From NCBI GenBank assembly GCA_004553625.1, contig SFKX01000038.1:1-6613 (forward strand): a stretch of DNA of 6,613 nucleotides, in the 5' to 3' direction. The notes beneath the pieces were generated by a model, which saw only the letters and a list, made by a program, of their open reading frames with translations, searched no databases and was not told the DNA's origin. Positions within the stretch are counted from its first letter, which is position 1, and each line of letters begins with the position of its first letter. Origin of the DNA: Clostridiales bacterium (GTDB lineage Bacteria; Bacillota_A; Clostridia; Oscillospirales; Oscillospiraceae). Made by a program: the position numbers and the translations under genes. Shown piece by piece: positions 6,400-6,613 of this stretch.

Positions 6400-6613
6400 A
6401 TGCACCTGGATCAACGGACGAGCGCCAATCTGGACTATCTGAAAGCGTTTGCGGCGTTTCTTGTGGTGCTGGGACACGGCATTTCCTATTACGCCTACCG
6501 GTATTCCCTGCCGGTTTTCGCCGGCATTGCCGAGGATCTGATCTATCAGGTGCATGTGCCGCTCTTTTTCACGATCTCCGGCTTTTTGTGCCACCGGCAG
6601 CCGCTGCGCGCGT
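6400..6613 (+). CDS. Acyltransferase-3 family membrane protein, N-terminal part only
   Basis: Only 71 codons are visible before the right edge. The sequence has the N-terminal signature of the acyltransferase 3 family (PF01757, OafA-like): LDYLKAFAAFLVVLGHG at residues 11-27, covering the start of the first membrane helix with the conserved His26, then VHVPLFFTISGFL at 51-63 in the second helix. Family members are polytopic membrane proteins that transfer acetyl or other acyl groups to sugars, peptidoglycan or lipids; the substrate here cannot be told from the fragment. The start is supported by GGGGAGGAG (6387-6395) just upstream of ATG 6400. The gene has its own promoter after the PFOR terminator, so it is probably not co-transcribed with PFOR. 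Codon use is more T-tolerant (TTT, ATT) than in PFOR, consistent with lower expression. Confidence 0.88.
   Translation, partial: MHLDQRTSANLDYLKAFAAFLVVLGHGISYYAYRYSLPVFAGIAEDLIYQVHVPLFFTISGFLCHRQPLRA

Noticed and set aside
2694..6401. A 1235-codon open frame on the minus strand opposite PFOR
   Set aside because: It mirrors PFOR codon by codon and is a by-product of its codon bias. Its translation is a low-complexity Val/Leu/Gly/Asp/His pattern with no domain, and the plus-strand gene is certain.
6440..6453. A match to a catabolite-repression (cre) site, TGAAAGCGTTTGCG
   Set aside because: It falls inside the conserved LKAFA codons of the acyltransferase-3 gene, deviates at the last base, and is well inside the coding region, so coincidence is more likely.

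Overview
The window looks like chromosomal DNA from a GC-rich, anaerobic, low-complexity-envelope Firmicute, most likely a clostridial lineage (an Oscillospirales-type gut anaerobe would fit; this placement is inference). The reasons are the adjacent Asp23/Gls24-family gene and fakA (the yloU-yloV pair typical of Firmicutes), a single-chain pyruvate:ferredoxin oxidoreductase (PFOR) of the strict-anaerobe type, strong AGGAGG-like ribosome binding sites, and canonical sigma-A promoters and intrinsic terminators.

Layout. On the minus strand, read from about 2500 down to 1: a promoter (2475-2503), an Asp23/Gls24-family gene (2442-2089), fakA with a GTG start (2064-406), an intrinsic terminator (376-348), and then the start of a single-pass membrane protein of unknown function that runs off the left edge (319-1). 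On the plus strand, divergent from this group: a promoter (2604-2632), a stem-loop in the predicted 5' leader (2651-2681), the 1183-residue PFOR gene (2712-6263), a strong intrinsic terminator (6276-6308), a separate promoter (6326-6355), and the first 71 codons of an acyltransferase-3 family membrane protein that runs off the right edge (6400-6613). The only stretch close to 300 bases without a gene is 2443-2711, which holds both divergent promoters, an inverted repeat and the leader hairpin.

How they work together. PFOR makes acetyl-CoA, CO2 and reduced ferredoxin from pyruvate and is the central catabolic enzyme here. FakA, with a FakB partner not encoded in the window, phosphorylates exogenous fatty acids so that they can enter phospholipid synthesis. 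The Asp23-family protein is its usual operon partner. The two units share an intergenic region but no shared regulator is proven. The acyltransferase gene has its own promoter after the PFOR terminator and appears to be an independent unit.

I see no mobile element, CRISPR array, tRNA, rRNA or new defence or biosynthetic system. Gene content is ordinary housekeeping; the points worth a second look are regulatory (a terminator directly before a same-strand gene, and the PFOR leader hairpin) and one cysteine cluster inside PFOR.
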